The notes below the pieces were generated by a model. It did no database searches. It was not told where the DNA came from and saw only the letters and a list, made by a program, of their open reading frames with translations. Position numbers and translations under genes: made by a program. A DNA stretch of 64,000 nucleotides from Cyclobacteriaceae bacterium (GTDB lineage Bacteria > Bacteroidota > Bacteroidia > Cytophagales > Cyclobacteriaceae): contig JAHBTX010000004.1 in the NCBI GenBank assembly GCA_019638395.1, positions 742,411 to 806,410 of the forward strand. The letters are read 5' to 3'. Below, in pieces: positions 9,105 to 17,650 of the stretch. Positions within the stretch are counted from its first letter, which is position 1. Each line of letters starts with the position of its first letter.

Positions 9105-10142
9105 ATGAAATTGTTTTGTGGTTGCTTCTGCGTATGGGCCCTCACCATAGTGGGCTGCACGACCGATGTAGAACCTATTAAAGATCGGTATGCCTTTGAA
9201 GTGCCGGCTAATTTTCCGGTGCCGCACTATACGTTTCAAAACAATCCGGTAACAGCCGATGGTTTTGAACTGGGTAGGATACTTTTTTATGATGGTATGC
9301 TTTCGCGCGATGGTAATATTTCATGTAGTTCATGCCATCAGCAGCATGTAGCGTTTGCCGATCCGCTGCATCGGCTTAGTATCGGTGTTGATGAACGGGT
9401 GGGAACACGAAATGCACCGGCTATTCAAAATATTGCATTCAAAAAGTTTTTCTTTTGGGATGGAGGTGTAAACCATGTTGATTTTGTACCCATAGCGGCT
9501 ATTTTAAATCCGCTTGAAATGGATGAATCGTTGGCCAGTGTAGTGGCTAAATTAAAAGCTGATGAAAAGTACCGTACCCGCTTTGAGGCTGCTTTTAAGA
9601 CAGACGAAATAAACAGCCAGCGTATGCTGCATGCACTGGCTCAATTTATGAATATGATGGTATCTGCCAACAGCCGGTACGACCGCTACATCCGCAATGA
9701 AGGCGAACAGCTAAGCGCTTCGGAGTTACGCGGGCTTGCTGCTTTTCGTCATAAGTGTGCAAGCTGCCATGCAACGGATTTGTTTACCGATGATGATTTT
9801 AGAAATAATGGACTTGATGCTTCATTCGAAAAGGACACAGGCCGAGAACGAATAACCGAATTTGCAGGTGATCGTGGAAAATTTAAAGTACCCTCGTTAC
9901 GCAATGTGGCATTAACAAAACCCTACATGCACGATGGCCGGTTTAAAACACTGGAAGAAGTGCTGAATCATTATCAATCGGGTGTAAAAGATTCTGAAAC
10001 CTTGGATCCGATTTTATACAGCAACGGAGTTTTAGGTATTGCCATGACAGAGCAGGAACGAACCGATATACTAAGCTTTTTGCATACCCTTACGGACGAA
10101 TCTTTTATAAGAGACAAACGGTTTTCGCAACCACCAAACTAA
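9105..10142 (+). CDS. Dihaem cytochrome c peroxidase / MbnH-like lipoprotein
   Basis: 345-residue periplasmic dihaem protein of the bacterial cytochrome c peroxidase/MauG/MbnH superfamily. It has two haem c motifs, CSSCH at residues 74-78 and CASCH at 218-222. A lipoprotein signal ends at Cys18 (TIVGC). Other family marks are GRILFYDGMLSRDGN before haem 1, RNAPAIQNIAF, and PSLRNVALTKPYMHDGRF near the C-terminus. Placement after an MbnP-like gene favours a substrate-protein oxidase (MbnH type) over peroxide detoxification, but sequence alone does not separate the two. The next gene begins 6 bases after its stop. Confidence 0.9.
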   Translation: MKLFCGCFCVWALTIVGCTTDVEPIKDRYAFEVPANFPVPHYTFQNNPVTADGFELGRILFYDGMLSRDGNISCSSCHQQHVAFADPLHRLSIGVDERVGTRNAPAIQNIAFKKFFFWDGGVNHVDFVPIAAILNPLEMDESLASVVAKLKADEKYRTRFEAAFKTDEINSQRMLHALAQFMNMMVSANSRYDRYIRNEGEQLSASELRGLAAFRHKCASCHATDLFTDDDFRNNGLDASFEKDTGRERITEFAGDRGKFKVPSLRNVALTKPYMHDGRFKTLEEVLNHYQSGVKDSETLDPILYSNGVLGIAMTEQERTDILSFLHTLTDESFIRDKRFSQPPN

Positions 10143-10148
10143 TTTACC

Positions 10149-11048
10149 ATGCGCACATTAATAATTTTTATATGCCTTACGTTGTATATAGCTCCATTGC
10201 AGGCATGCGATATTTGCGGGTGCGGTGCAGCCAATTACTATTGGGGTATTATGCCACAGTTTCATAAAAGTTTTGTTGGCCTGCGCTATCGCACACAATC
10301 ATTCAATTCGCACCTGGGGCTTCATCCCAGTTTTGCCACTACCGAGTTTTTTCAAACAACCGAGGTTTGGGGACGTTACTATATTTCTCCACGCTTGCAG
10401 GTAGTTTCATTTTTGCCCTATCATATCAATCAACAAAATACCACTACAGAAACAAAGTATTTATATGGGGTTGGCGATATTCCCATACTAACAAATTACA
10501 AAGTGTTTTCCACCGAAGAAGATTTTTTGCGTAGAACACAACATCAGGTTTGGGTAGGGGGTGGTATTAAACTCCCCACCGGTCGCTATCGGTTTACCGA
10601 TGATGCTACGCAAGTGGCAAATCCTAATTTTCAGTTGGGTACGGGTAGTGTGGATTTTATGCTTAACAGTTGGTACACCGTTAGGCAAGGTCGGTTCGGC
10701 TTAACAACCGATGCTACGCTTCGATTAGCTACTACCAATCCACAACAATATCAGTTTGGTCATCGCATTAACGGATCAGTTTCTGCTTTTTATGTACAGC
10801 AGATAAAACGATTAGGTATAATGCCTCATACCGGTTTATTTGGTGAGACTGCAAAACGCAATCGCAGTAACGGAGTAGAAATAGCCGATACTGGCGGCTC
10901 GGCTGTTTTTCTTACCGCAGGTTCAGAAGGGTATGTAGGCGCTTTTACATTTGGTATATCATACCAAAAACCTGTGCAGCAATTGCTGGCAGATGGGCAC
11001 ATACAAGCGCACGATCGGGTGGTGGTACATGTTACCTGGATGTTTTAG
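10149..11048 (+). CDS. Exported CDICGC-motif outer-membrane/transporter-like protein
   Basis: 299-residue protein with a signal peptide (residues 1-19) followed at once by the Cys-rich motif CDICGCG (residues 20-26). The rest is rich in alternating aromatic and polar residues (GLRYRTQSF, WGRYYISPRLQVVSFLPY, GVGGGI-like turns) and ends HVTWMF, typical of an outer-membrane beta-barrel with a terminal aromatic. The gene is 6 bases downstream of the dihaem peroxidase and probably cotranscribed. Three Cys at the mature N-terminus could bind a metal or be lipidated; the preceding LQA is a poor lipobox. Its role in the copper/haem cluster is inferred from context. Confidence 0.7.
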   Translation: MRTLIIFICLTLYIAPLQACDICGCGAANYYWGIMPQFHKSFVGLRYRTQSFNSHLGLHPSFATTEFFQTTEVWGRYYISPRLQVVSFLPYHINQQNTTTETKYLYGVGDIPILTNYKVFSTEEDFLRRTQHQVWVGGGIKLPTGRYRFTDDATQVANPNFQLGTGSVDFMLNSWYTVRQGRFGLTTDATLRLATTNPQQYQFGHRINGSVSAFYVQQIKRLGIMPHTGLFGETAKRNRSNGVEIADTGGSAVFLTAGSEGYVGAFTFGISYQKPVQQLLADGHIQAHDRVVVHVTWMF

Positions 11049-11173
11049 AGATTTTATTGAATTGGAAGAAGACTTAAAAACGAAACGATAGTACAACTTG
11101 CCCGGGGCGGAATGTGCGGAGTTGATCCCATAGCCTGTAAATGTAGTTTACCAACTTCTGAAGAAGGTAAGGT

Positions 11174-11854
11174 CTAACACTCCTTCTTCTCCACATCGCA
11201 GGCATTAGCAGCCTCTACTTCACTGCTTATTTGCGTAAGTGCTTGTACAAACACATCAGTAGGTTGTGCGCCTGAAATTCCGTATTGATCATTTATAATG
11301 TAAAACGGAACACCACTCACACCTCGTTTTTGATTCAGTTGCTCGGCTGCAATTACTTCTGGTAGTCCTGCATTTGAGTTTAATAACGTTGTTACTTCAG
11401 CCTCTTTTAAGCCTGCATTTACAGTAACTGTCACCAAATTTTCAGATTTGGATAAATCCACACCGTCTTCAAAATACGCTTTCATCAGTGCTTCCTTTAC
11501 CGCCAATTGTTTGCCTGCTTGTTTAGCCAGCCAGATAACACGGTGGGCATTGCGCGTATTGGGCGATACCTTTTGTTTTGAAAAATCGAACTTCAAACCT
11601 TCTCCGGCAGCTACCGAGGTAACGTGGCTGGTTACCTGATTGTATTTTTCTTCGCTCCCGAACTTTTTTGTCAGGTAATCTTTTTGATCGAATCCTGTAA
11701 CCGGGGTGCCGGGGTTTAATTCAAATGGCAGGTACGTAACATCAAACTCATATTGATCACTCAGTTGAGCCATTGCTTTTTCAAGTCTGCGTTTGCCGAT
11801 GTAGCACCAAGGGCAAACTACATCCGATACAATATCGATTTTGATCTTTTGCAT
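11174..11854 (-). CDS. DsbA-family (FrnE-like) thiol oxidoreductase
   Basis: 226-residue thioredoxin-fold protein of the FrnE/2-hydroxychromene isomerase-like DsbA group. The active-site CPWC is at residues 14-17 within VSDVVCPWCYIGKRRLEKA. Family features include FELNPGTP and, near the C-terminus, the cis-Pro segment GVSGVPFYIINDQYGISGAQP. There is no signal peptide, so the protein is expected in the cytoplasm. The C-terminal tail has two further Cys (NACDVEKKEC). It is convergent with the copper-like cluster and divergent from ahcY, and no partner gene is adjacent. Confidence 0.9.
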   Translation of the reverse strand: MQKIKIDIVSDVVCPWCYIGKRRLEKAMAQLSDQYEFDVTYLPFELNPGTPVTGFDQKDYLTKKFGSEEKYNQVTSHVTSVAAGEGLKFDFSKQKVSPNTRNAHRVIWLAKQAGKQLAVKEALMKAYFEDGVDLSKSENLVTVTVNAGLKEAEVTTLLNSNAGLPEVIAAEQLNQKRGVSGVPFYIINDQYGISGAQPTDVFVQALTQISSEVEAANACDVEKKEC

Positions 11855-11935
11855 ATAAATTTAAATTTGTATTCTAACAAAAAGCAGACTATTTAGTTCC
11901 AACGAGGTTAATATGGTTTTATAATCCCTTTCATT

Positions 11936-11943
11936 TACCTTTG
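11936..11943 (+). promoter_or_regulatory. Bacteroidota -7 promoter box for ahcY
   Basis: TACCTTTG is a perfect match to the TAnnTTTG -7 consensus used by the primary sigma factor of this phylum. It lies 41 bases before the ahcY start, leaving a leader of about 35 bases. No clear -33 TTG element is visible at the usual distance. Confidence 0.5.
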
Positions 11944-11984
11944 CGGCTTCGAGTTCAATAAATAAGTAAAAACACCGCATAATT

Positions 11985-13298
11985 ATGTCAGCAACCACAA
12001 CTGAAAAAGCAAAATTCAAAGTAAAAGACCTTAGTTTGGCCGAATGGGGCCGTAAAGAAATTAAATTAGCCGAAGCCGAAATGCCCGGCTTAATGGCACT
12101 GCGCGAAGAGTTTGGTAAACAAAAACCTTTAAAGGGCGCCCGTATTGCAGGCTGCCTGCACATGACTATTCAAACAGCCGTATTAATTGAAACGCTGGTT
12201 GAACTGGGTGCTGAAGTTACCTGGTCATCGTGTAATATTTTCTCCACACAAGATCATGCCGCAGCCGCAATCGCAAAAGCGGGTATTCCTGTTTATGCGT
12301 GGAAGGGAATGAACGAACAGGAATTTGATTGGTGTATTGAGCAAACCTTGTTTGCTTTTAAAGGGGGCCAGCCTTTGAATATGATTTTAGATGATGGTGG
12401 TGATTTAACCAACATGGTGTTGGATCGCTACCCGGAACTTGTAAAAGGTATTAAGGGTATTTCGGAAGAAACTACCACGGGTGTGCACCGGTTGATCGAA
12501 CGTGAGCAAAACGGAAAGCTTCCGCTACCTGCAATTAACATTAACGACTCCGTTACTAAATCAAAATTTGATAACAAATATGGTTGTAAGGAATCGTTGG
12601 TAGATTCCATACGCAGAGCTACTGATGTGATGATGGCTGGTAAAGTAGCGGTGGTAGCCGGATATGGCGATGTGGGTAAAGGTTCGGCAGCCTCGTTGCG
12701 CGGTGCCGGAGCGCGCGTAATCGTTACCGAGATCGATCCGATCTGCGCGTTGCAGGCAGCAATGGATGGCTTTGCTGTGAAGAAGATGGACAATGCTATT
12801 AAAGATGCCGACATCGTGGTAACTACTACCGGTAACTTCGGTATTGTGTTGGGCCGTCATTTTGAAATGATGAAAGACAAAACCATTGTGTGTAACATTG
12901 GCCACTTCGATAATGAAATTGATGTAGCCTGGTTAAAGAAAAATGGAGTGCGCGATGAAGTTAAACCCCAGGTTGATCTTTACACGTTGAAAAATGGCAA
13001 CCAGATTATTCTGTTGGCCGAAGGACGTTTGGTAAACTTAGGCTGTGCTACCGGCCACCCTTCGTTTGTAATGTCAAACTCGTTCACCAACCAGACGCTT
13101 GCGCAACTTGAACTGTGGACCAACACCAGCAAATACGAAAACAAGGTATATATGCTGCCCAAGCATTTAGATGAAAAAGTGGCCAGCCTGCACCTAAAGA
13201 AAATTGGTGTTGAGTTGGATGAACTTACACCAGAACAAGCTAAGTATATTGGTGTGCCTGTTAAAGGACCATTTAAACCTGAGTATTACAGGTATTAA
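11985..13298 (+). CDS. ahcY: S-adenosylhomocysteine hydrolase
   Basis: 437-residue cytoplasmic enzyme that reversibly cleaves S-adenosylhomocysteine into adenosine and homocysteine, relieving product inhibition of methyltransferases in the methionine cycle. The match is unambiguous: [19 protein letters not shown] near the N-terminus, the NAD-binding motif [12 protein letters not shown], the substrate segment [13 protein letters not shown]-like (here [17 protein letters not shown]), [11 protein letters not shown], and the C-terminal KPEYYRY that supplies the conserved Lys and Tyr contacting NAD of the neighbouring subunit. Length is normal for the bacterial form. It is a monocistronic unit with its own -7 box and a downstream terminator. 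Confidence 0.98.
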   Translation: MSATTTEKAKFKVKDLSLAEWGRKEIKLAEAEMPGLMALREEFGKQKPLKGARIAGCLHMTIQTAVLIETLVELGAEVTWSSCNIFSTQDHAAAAIAKAGIPVYAWKGMNEQEFDWCIEQTLFAFKGGQPLNMILDDGGDLTNMVLDRYPELVKGIKGISEETTTGVHRLIEREQNGKLPLPAININDSVTKSKFDNKYGCKESLVDSIRRATDVMMAGKVAVVAGYGDVGKGSAASLRGAGARVIVTEIDPICALQAAMDGFAVKKMDNAIKDADIVVTTTGNFGIVLGRHFEMMKDKTIVCNIGHFDNEIDVAWLKKNGVRDEVKPQVDLYTLKNGNQIILLAEGRLVNLGCATGHPSFVMSNSFTNQTLAQLELWTNTSKYENKVYMLPKHLDEKVASLHLKKIGVELDELTPEQAKYIGVPVKGPFKPEYYRY

Positions 13299-13360
13299 AA
13301 TATACCAAACCCCTTCCTGAAAATAGGGGTGAGGTATCTCTCTGCTTGCAAATGGAGAGG

Positions 13361-13394
13361 AATCCCGCGGTATGGTGCTGCGGGATTTTTTTTT
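13361..13394 (+). terminator. Rho-independent terminator after ahcY
   Basis: Stem AATCCCGC / GCGGGATT with an 11-base loop, followed by an uninterrupted run of T. It lies 63 bases after the ahcY stop and would end that transcript. Confidence 0.85.
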
Positions 13395-13424
13395 GCAGGT
13401 TATTTCTAAGCAATTTTTTCCGCT

Positions 13425-13535
13425 GTTGACGGCTATGGTCGTAAGACCGGATGGCATAAAGAAACCAATTTTTTATTTGCCATGGTTACGATAATTTTAA
13501 TTTTTGCCATCAAGTCTTGCGACTATAGCTGGCAA
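13425..13535. repeat. Inverted pair of GTCGNAAGAC palindromic repeats
   Basis: Two copies of one short element face each other in the gap between ahcY and the next gene. Copy 1 has the core GGTCGTAAGACC at 13437-13448. Copy 2, read on the minus strand, has AGTCGCAAGACT at 13513-13524. Flanks also match (gctat before and gatggca after the core in both orientations), so these are related elements and not chance palindromes. Further members are at 14433 and possibly 19088. Confidence 0.55.
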
Positions 13536-13575
13536 ACTGAAATGATTTAATTATTTTCGGTATTCATTTAAAATT

Positions 13576-14415
13576 ATGGGAAAGCATATCTGGTTGATTT
13601 TGTTTTTACCTTTTGCGAATTCCGGCTTCAGCCAGCAAGTGAAAATTTCTTTTTCGGCCGGGGTTAATATGCCATTTATTAATGACGTAATCCAACCTCG
13701 AATTACTCCAAATATTGATAACACAACAGGTTTTACACAAACCATTTACAACTTGTATCTTGATCAGAAATTTGAGACATCACCAGGCCTTCAAGGTGGT
13801 TTCTTGGCCCATTATGGAATCAATCAGAAATTTTCAATTTCAGCAGGATTATCAGCTACCTATTTTAGGTACATACAGAAAACAATTGTTTCTTCATCTG
13901 GAGGTCGGTTTATTATGCCAGGCGTTCAACCAGGTTCAAACTCTGGTACGTCTGTAACTATTGGTACTCCTATTCAAACAATTGGCAACGGCAATTTCAG
14001 ATTTCCAACAGGAAGTTGGTTATATAGCCCACCGGCTGATCAAGGTGAGACCCAGGCTACCTACCTTACACTTCCACTAACTGCTGATTATGCTTTTGCG
14101 AAAAAATGGACTGCCTCAGCCGGGCTTAATGCACATATTATCATGGCTGCGAATGTAAAGCGTTACTCTTACTCTTATACCTCAACAGGAGGCATGCTAT
14201 TGAATGCAGAAGATAAAACAGCAGATGGATTTACCAATGTGCTTGCTGGGGTAGTTTCGCAAATACGGTATCAGGTGATAAAACCTTTGAGTGTTGATTT
14301 GGGATACAGCTACATCTTCACTCCGATATACGATCAGTCTTACAATTCTACTCCAGCAGAACGACCAGCACGCTATATAGTGTTATCACTTTCAGCCCGG
14401 TATTGGTTGAAATAA
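13576..14415 (+). CDS. Outer-membrane beta-barrel protein, porin-like
   Basis: 279-residue protein with a signal peptide (ILFLPFANSGFS before QQVKISFSAG). The mature part starts like PorT/OmpA-like barrels (VKISFSAGVNMPF), contains alternating strand patterns (GGFLAHYGINQKFSISAGLSA is one strand hairpin), and ends LSLSARYWLK. It is probably an eight-to-ten strand outer-membrane barrel. No specific function or partner is indicated: the flanking gaps hold palindromic repeats and the neighbours face other ways. Confidence 0.65.
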   Translation: MGKHIWLILFLPFANSGFSQQVKISFSAGVNMPFINDVIQPRITPNIDNTTGFTQTIYNLYLDQKFETSPGLQGGFLAHYGINQKFSISAGLSATYFRYIQKTIVSSSGGRFIMPGVQPGSNSGTSVTIGTPIQTIGNGNFRFPTGSWLYSPPADQGETQATYLTLPLTADYAFAKKWTASAGLNAHIIMAANVKRYSYSYTSTGGMLLNAEDKTADGFTNVLAGVVSQIRYQVIKPLSVDLGYSYIFTPIYDQSYNSTPAERPARYIVLSLSARYWLK

Positions 14416-14432
14416 ATTTTTCACTGTTGTCG

Positions 14433-14444
14433 GGTCTTCCGACC
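14433..14444. repeat. Third GTC-NNNN-GAC palindromic repeat copy
   Basis: GGTCTTCCGACC, 17 bases after the stop of the barrel gene. On the minus strand the core reads GGTCGGAAGACC and is followed by cgac, matching the copies at 13437 and 13513. Confidence 0.5.
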
Positions 14445-14563
14445 TAACGGTACCTTCAGAATCTATTCGAGTTGTTTGTTTGATCAAATAGCAAACAGGT
14501 TGTTTCATTAATCCCCAAAAAATAGTCGCCTATCCTGGCGACTATTTATTCTACACTTCATTC

Positions 14564-15775
14564 TTAATTCCTACCTCGCTTACCCGATCCTGAGCCAGAT
14601 GCTCCTGAGCCCGATCCGGAATTTGATCGTTGCGATTCGCCCGAAGATTGACGCGGCTCACTCGGCCTTACCGATGGTTGCGAGGGGCGCGATTCCTGTC
14701 TTACTTCCGGCCGGTTATTACCACCCGAATTACCCGATCGGTTTTCGCGTGGTTGTTCAAATACCCGGTTGTTACTCGGGTTGGAACGTTCGCCCATACT
14801 TCTGGATGTATTACTTCTTTCAGTGTGCGTTCTGTTATCGTTCGAACCAGAGCTGCTTCGGTTACGCCACTCCATGGTTTCGCGGTTGCGGTTATTCTCG
14901 GTGCCCCGCCATTGAGTATTGGTGTTTCGTTCGCGGCCTTCCTCACGACCATATTCCCGGTTACGGTTAGTAACACTGCGGTTGCGATTGTCGTAGCGCA
15001 TGGTGCGGCTATCGCGTTCGCGTGCATCGCCATACACAGTTCGCGTGGAGCGGTACGTGCTGATTTGATCGCGGTGCCGGTTATAAACAATTACCGAGGT
15101 GGTGCGATGCGGGTAATAAATCCGGCTGGCATATCGTATGCGCGGGGCATCACAATATCGATAGTAGGGGCGATAGACATGCCAACGTGGGTAATACGTA
15201 ATATAGGCTACTGGTCTCCAGGGCCGCCACCAACCAGGCCAATAATCCCAATACCAAGGCGACACCCAAGGTGAGTAGTAGGGACTATATACATATTGCA
15301 CAAAAGGCCAGCTCCATACATTTACATACGTGTGCGTGGTGGTGGTTCCTGCATTAATGCGAACTTCAGTAGTAGGCTCAATAATCGTTTCGATACCATA
15401 TACATCGGCATCGCCCGTTATTTGCAGAATGGCCCGGCCGTTTTCAAGTTTCTCAAGTGAGATAACGGCAATATCCTGAAACTCATTTCTGGAAATGACA
15501 GCCTGCATGGTAAAGGTGTGAATGTTACCTTCGTTGCGATCGATTACCCGAATGTAGTCGGTGTTGCCATCGCCATTCAGATCGAGGTTATTCACTTCCG
15601 ATTCCGGTAGGTTTAATAATCGTTCGAACTCTTCGGGCGAAGCGGACTTCTTGAATAATTCGAGTGCACCTTCCAGGCTGAAATTATCGCCTGGAACTTG
15701 TTCGCGTTCTTGCGCATGCACAGTTGCTGCTCCCAGCAACAGCAGTACGATAGTTTTCATCCACAGCGTTTTCAT
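14564..15775 (-). CDS. Exported protein with Tyr/Trp-rich middle and basic low-complexity tail
   Basis: 403-residue protein of unknown function. A signal peptide ends LGAATVHA before QEREQ. Residues about 25-150 form a folded domain with an EF-hand-like loop, LDLNGDGNTDYIRVID. Residues about 165-225 are extremely rich in Tyr, Trp and Pro. From about 250 to the end the chain is a low-complexity tail of Arg, Asn, Ser, Gly and Glu, ending SGSGKRGRN. The composition suggests a surface or matrix-associated protein with a disordered cationic tail. The high G+C, repetitive tail produces long spurious frames on the opposite strand. It is divergently transcribed from the LuxR-type regulator. Confidence 0.7.
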   Translation of the reverse strand: MKTLWMKTIVLLLLGAATVHAQEREQVPGDNFSLEGALELFKKSASPEEFERLLNLPESEVNNLDLNGDGNTDYIRVIDRNEGNIHTFTMQAVISRNEFQDIAVISLEKLENGRAILQITGDADVYGIETIIEPTTEVRINAGTTTTHTYVNVWSWPFVQYVYSPYYSPWVSPWYWDYWPGWWRPWRPVAYITYYPRWHVYRPYYRYCDAPRIRYASRIYYPHRTTSVIVYNRHRDQISTYRSTRTVYGDARERDSRTMRYDNRNRSVTNRNREYGREEGRERNTNTQWRGTENNRNRETMEWRNRSSSGSNDNRTHTERSNTSRSMGERSNPSNNRVFEQPRENRSGNSGGNNRPEVRQESRPSQPSVRPSEPRQSSGESQRSNSGSGSGASGSGSGKRGRN

Positions 15776-15940
15776 AGCGTTTTTGTTTTATTTGGTTATA
15801 CGCATCAGAAAACAAAGGGTAAGCCAAACCCCTATAGTTGGCACAACTACCGCAAGTGCCATTTTTTGTTTCGCCTTATCAATCTGTTGCTTTTTGTGCA
15901 CTATTGTAAAACAATTTATTTTTAAGCACTTAAGTTGTTG

Positions 15941-16369
15941 ATGAAGCGCATCATAATCATTTACGGACTTTCTTTGGCGGCATTGGTTTTTCTGCTCCAG
16001 TATTTAGAGTATAAATTTTTTGTGCGCGATTTATCCATCCAGTTTTATGTGGGTATTTTGGCGCTGGGCTTTACTGTGTTAGGCGTTTGGGTGGGTTTAA
16101 GGCTTACAACCAAAAAGGTTGTTACCGTACACGCAGTGCCTGAATTTGTTTTGAACGAAGCGGAATTGCAGCGGCTGGGCGTTAGCAAACGCGAATATGA
16201 AGTGCTGGAGTTGATGGCTAAGGGATTAACCAATCAGCAAATAGCCGATAAACTTTTTGTGTCACTCAATACAATCAAAACCCATACATCTAATCTTTTT
16301 CTAAAACTGGAAGTAAGCCGCAGAACGCAGGCAGTGCAACGGGGTAAAGAGTTGAGGTTGATTCCCTAG
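15941..16369 (+). CDS. Membrane-tethered LuxR-type HTH regulator
   Basis: 142-residue protein with two N-terminal transmembrane helices (IIIIYGLSLAALVFLLQYL and FYVGILALGFTVLGVWVGL) and a C-terminal LuxR/GerE helix-turn-helix (residues about 80-140, VSKREYEVLELMAKGLTNQQ then IADKLFVSLNTIKTHTSNLF). It lacks a receiver domain, so it is a one-component regulator held at the membrane. The start at ATG 15941 (MKRIIIIYG) is chosen over two TTG codons just upstream. The first residues resemble those of the DUF4199 protein encoded next, which shares the KKIVIIYGL opening, so the two may work as a pair. Confidence 0.8.
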   Translation: MKRIIIIYGLSLAALVFLLQYLEYKFFVRDLSIQFYVGILALGFTVLGVWVGLRLTTKKVVTVHAVPEFVLNEAELQRLGVSKREYEVLELMAKGLTNQQIADKLFVSLNTIKTHTSNLFLKLEVSRRTQAVQRGKELRLIP

Positions 16370-16374
16370 TTTCT

Positions 16375-16475
16375 TGTCGCTGGTTGCTTGTTACTGGTTG
16401 TTCGAAGCTATCTCAAAAATTATGAGTTTAAGTTGACTTGTTTAGCCAGCTACCAGTAACCAGAAACTAGTAACG
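16375..16475. repeat. Imperfect inverted repeat with ACCAGTAACCAG-type units
   Basis: The gap between the LuxR-type gene and the DUF4199 gene carries CTGGTTGCTTGTTACTGG on the left and AGCTACCAGTAACCAG on the right, an imperfect inverted repeat around a 45-base AT-rich centre. Such TTACTGGTT units are common low-complexity intergenic repeats in this phylum. A small hairpin TCACCCG-TT-CGGGTGA follows at 16517-16532. Confidence 0.4.
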
Positions 16476-16579
16476 GGTTCCCACTTTCGTATGATTTCCG
16501 CTATATTTCTCTCAAATCACCCGTTCGGGTGAAGGATTTTGGCTGTTAACCGAGTTGGTTTGGGCAAAAAACAAATGCT

Positions 16580-17128
16580 ATGAAAAAAATTGTCATCATC
16601 TACGGACTCATTGCCGGTACTATTGTTGGCGGCCTCATGCTCGGTACCATGCCCTTGTGGGATACGGGCGTACTTAATTTCGATAATGGCCACCTGGTTG
16701 GTTATACCACCATGGTCATTGCCCTTTCAATGGTTTTCTTTGGCATCAAATCTTTCCGCGATAACCACGCGGCCGGAAATATCACGTTTGGAAAAGGCGT
16801 TTTGATTGGAATCCTGATCACACTAGTAGCTGCTGTGATGTATGCACTGGCGTGGGAGATTTCGTATTCCCAGATGGGAGATGAGTTTATGAATAAAATG
16901 ACGGAGCACTATTTTGAAGAGATGAAGGCAGAGGGAGCTACCGAAGCTGAGTTGGCGGAAGCAAGAGCAGATTGGATTGGGTATAGCGATATGTATAAGA
17001 ATCCGGTTATTCGTTTTGCGATTACCATTACCGAGATACTCCCGGTTGGGTTGGTGATTACTTTACTAAGTGCAGCCCTGCTTCGAAAGAAAGATTTTCT
17101 ACCACCTACACAAACTGCCACCACTTAA
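16580..17128 (+). CDS. DUF4199 membrane protein
   Basis: 182-residue integral membrane protein of the DUF4199 family, function unknown. Four hydrophobic helices are visible (residues about 4-24, 38-55, 73-92 and 141-163), with an acidic helical stretch between the third and fourth. The family mark GMVVIALSMVFFGIKSFRDN-like is here MVIALSMVFFGIKSFRDNH. It heads an operon with the VOC-domain and DUF1801 genes, each 15 bases apart, and follows a membrane-bound LuxR-type regulator, an association often seen in Cytophagales. Confidence 0.85.
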   Translation: MKKIVIIYGLIAGTIVGGLMLGTMPLWDTGVLNFDNGHLVGYTTMVIALSMVFFGIKSFRDNHAAGNITFGKGVLIGILITLVAAVMYALAWEISYSQMGDEFMNKMTEHYFEEMKAEGATEAELAEARADWIGYSDMYKNPVIRFAITITEILPVGLVITLLSAALLRKKDFLPPTQTATT

Positions 17129-17143
17129 AAAACTGTCATCCAG

Positions 17144-17635
17144 ATGAAGAAGATTATCTTAATTTGTTTAGCGCTTGCCATCGCCTTCTGCTTTGGGTTC
17201 GTGTTTAAAACGGAGACTTCAAAAGAACAAAACATAATTAACAACCTTCAAAAACCAACACCCATGAAATTAGGAGCATTTTCAATAAGCCTTAGTGTTA
17301 AAGACATTAACGCTTCAAAACAATTTTATGAAAACCTGGGCTTTACCGTTTTAGGTGGCGATTTAAAAATGAACTACCTCATCATGAAAAATGAAAATGC
17401 CTTGATCGGATTGTTTCAGGGAATGTTTGAAGGAAACATCTTAACCTTTAACCCCGGTTGGGATGAGAACGGGAAAAATTCAGATCCTTTTGATGATGTC
17501 CGTAAGATTCAGCAACACCTGCAACAAAGTGGAATCAAATTAACTTCGCAGGCGGATACAAAAACTACGGGACCGGCCAGCATTACGTTAACCGATCCGG
17601 ATGGAAATGTTATTTTAATAGATCAGCATCGATAA
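17144..17635 (+). CDS. VOC (glyoxalase-like) protein with N-terminal signal/anchor
   Basis: 163 residues. From about residue 41 (MKLGAFSISLSVKDINASKQ) the chain is a vicinal-oxygen-chelate module with the usual betaalphabetabetabeta pattern, SVKDINASKQFYENLGF, and ends ITLTDPDGNVILIDQHR. The first 40 residues (KKIILICLALAIAFCFGFVF) form a hydrophobic segment not normally present in small VOC proteins. Either the protein is exported or the true start is the ATG at 17264, which begins exactly at the domain. The start at 17144 fits the 15-base spacing after DUF4199. Substrate unknown. Confidence 0.8.
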   Translation: MKKIILICLALAIAFCFGFVFKTETSKEQNIINNLQKPTPMKLGAFSISLSVKDINASKQFYENLGFTVLGGDLKMNYLIMKNENALIGLFQGMFEGNILTFNPGWDENGKNSDPFDDVRKIQQHLQQSGIKLTSQADTKTTGPASITLTDPDGNVILIDQHR

Positions 17636-17650
17636 TCAAGAAGAGTCCTT

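Noticed and set aside
7684-11048. Methanobactin precursor peptide in the MbnP/MbnH-like cluster
   Set aside because: No short Cys-containing peptide gene or MbnB/MbnC-type gene is present in or beside the cluster.
14630-15274. 214-residue frame on the plus strand
   Set aside because: It is the opposite strand of the low-complexity, high-G+C tail of the exported protein gene; the product is compositionally odd and has no start signal.
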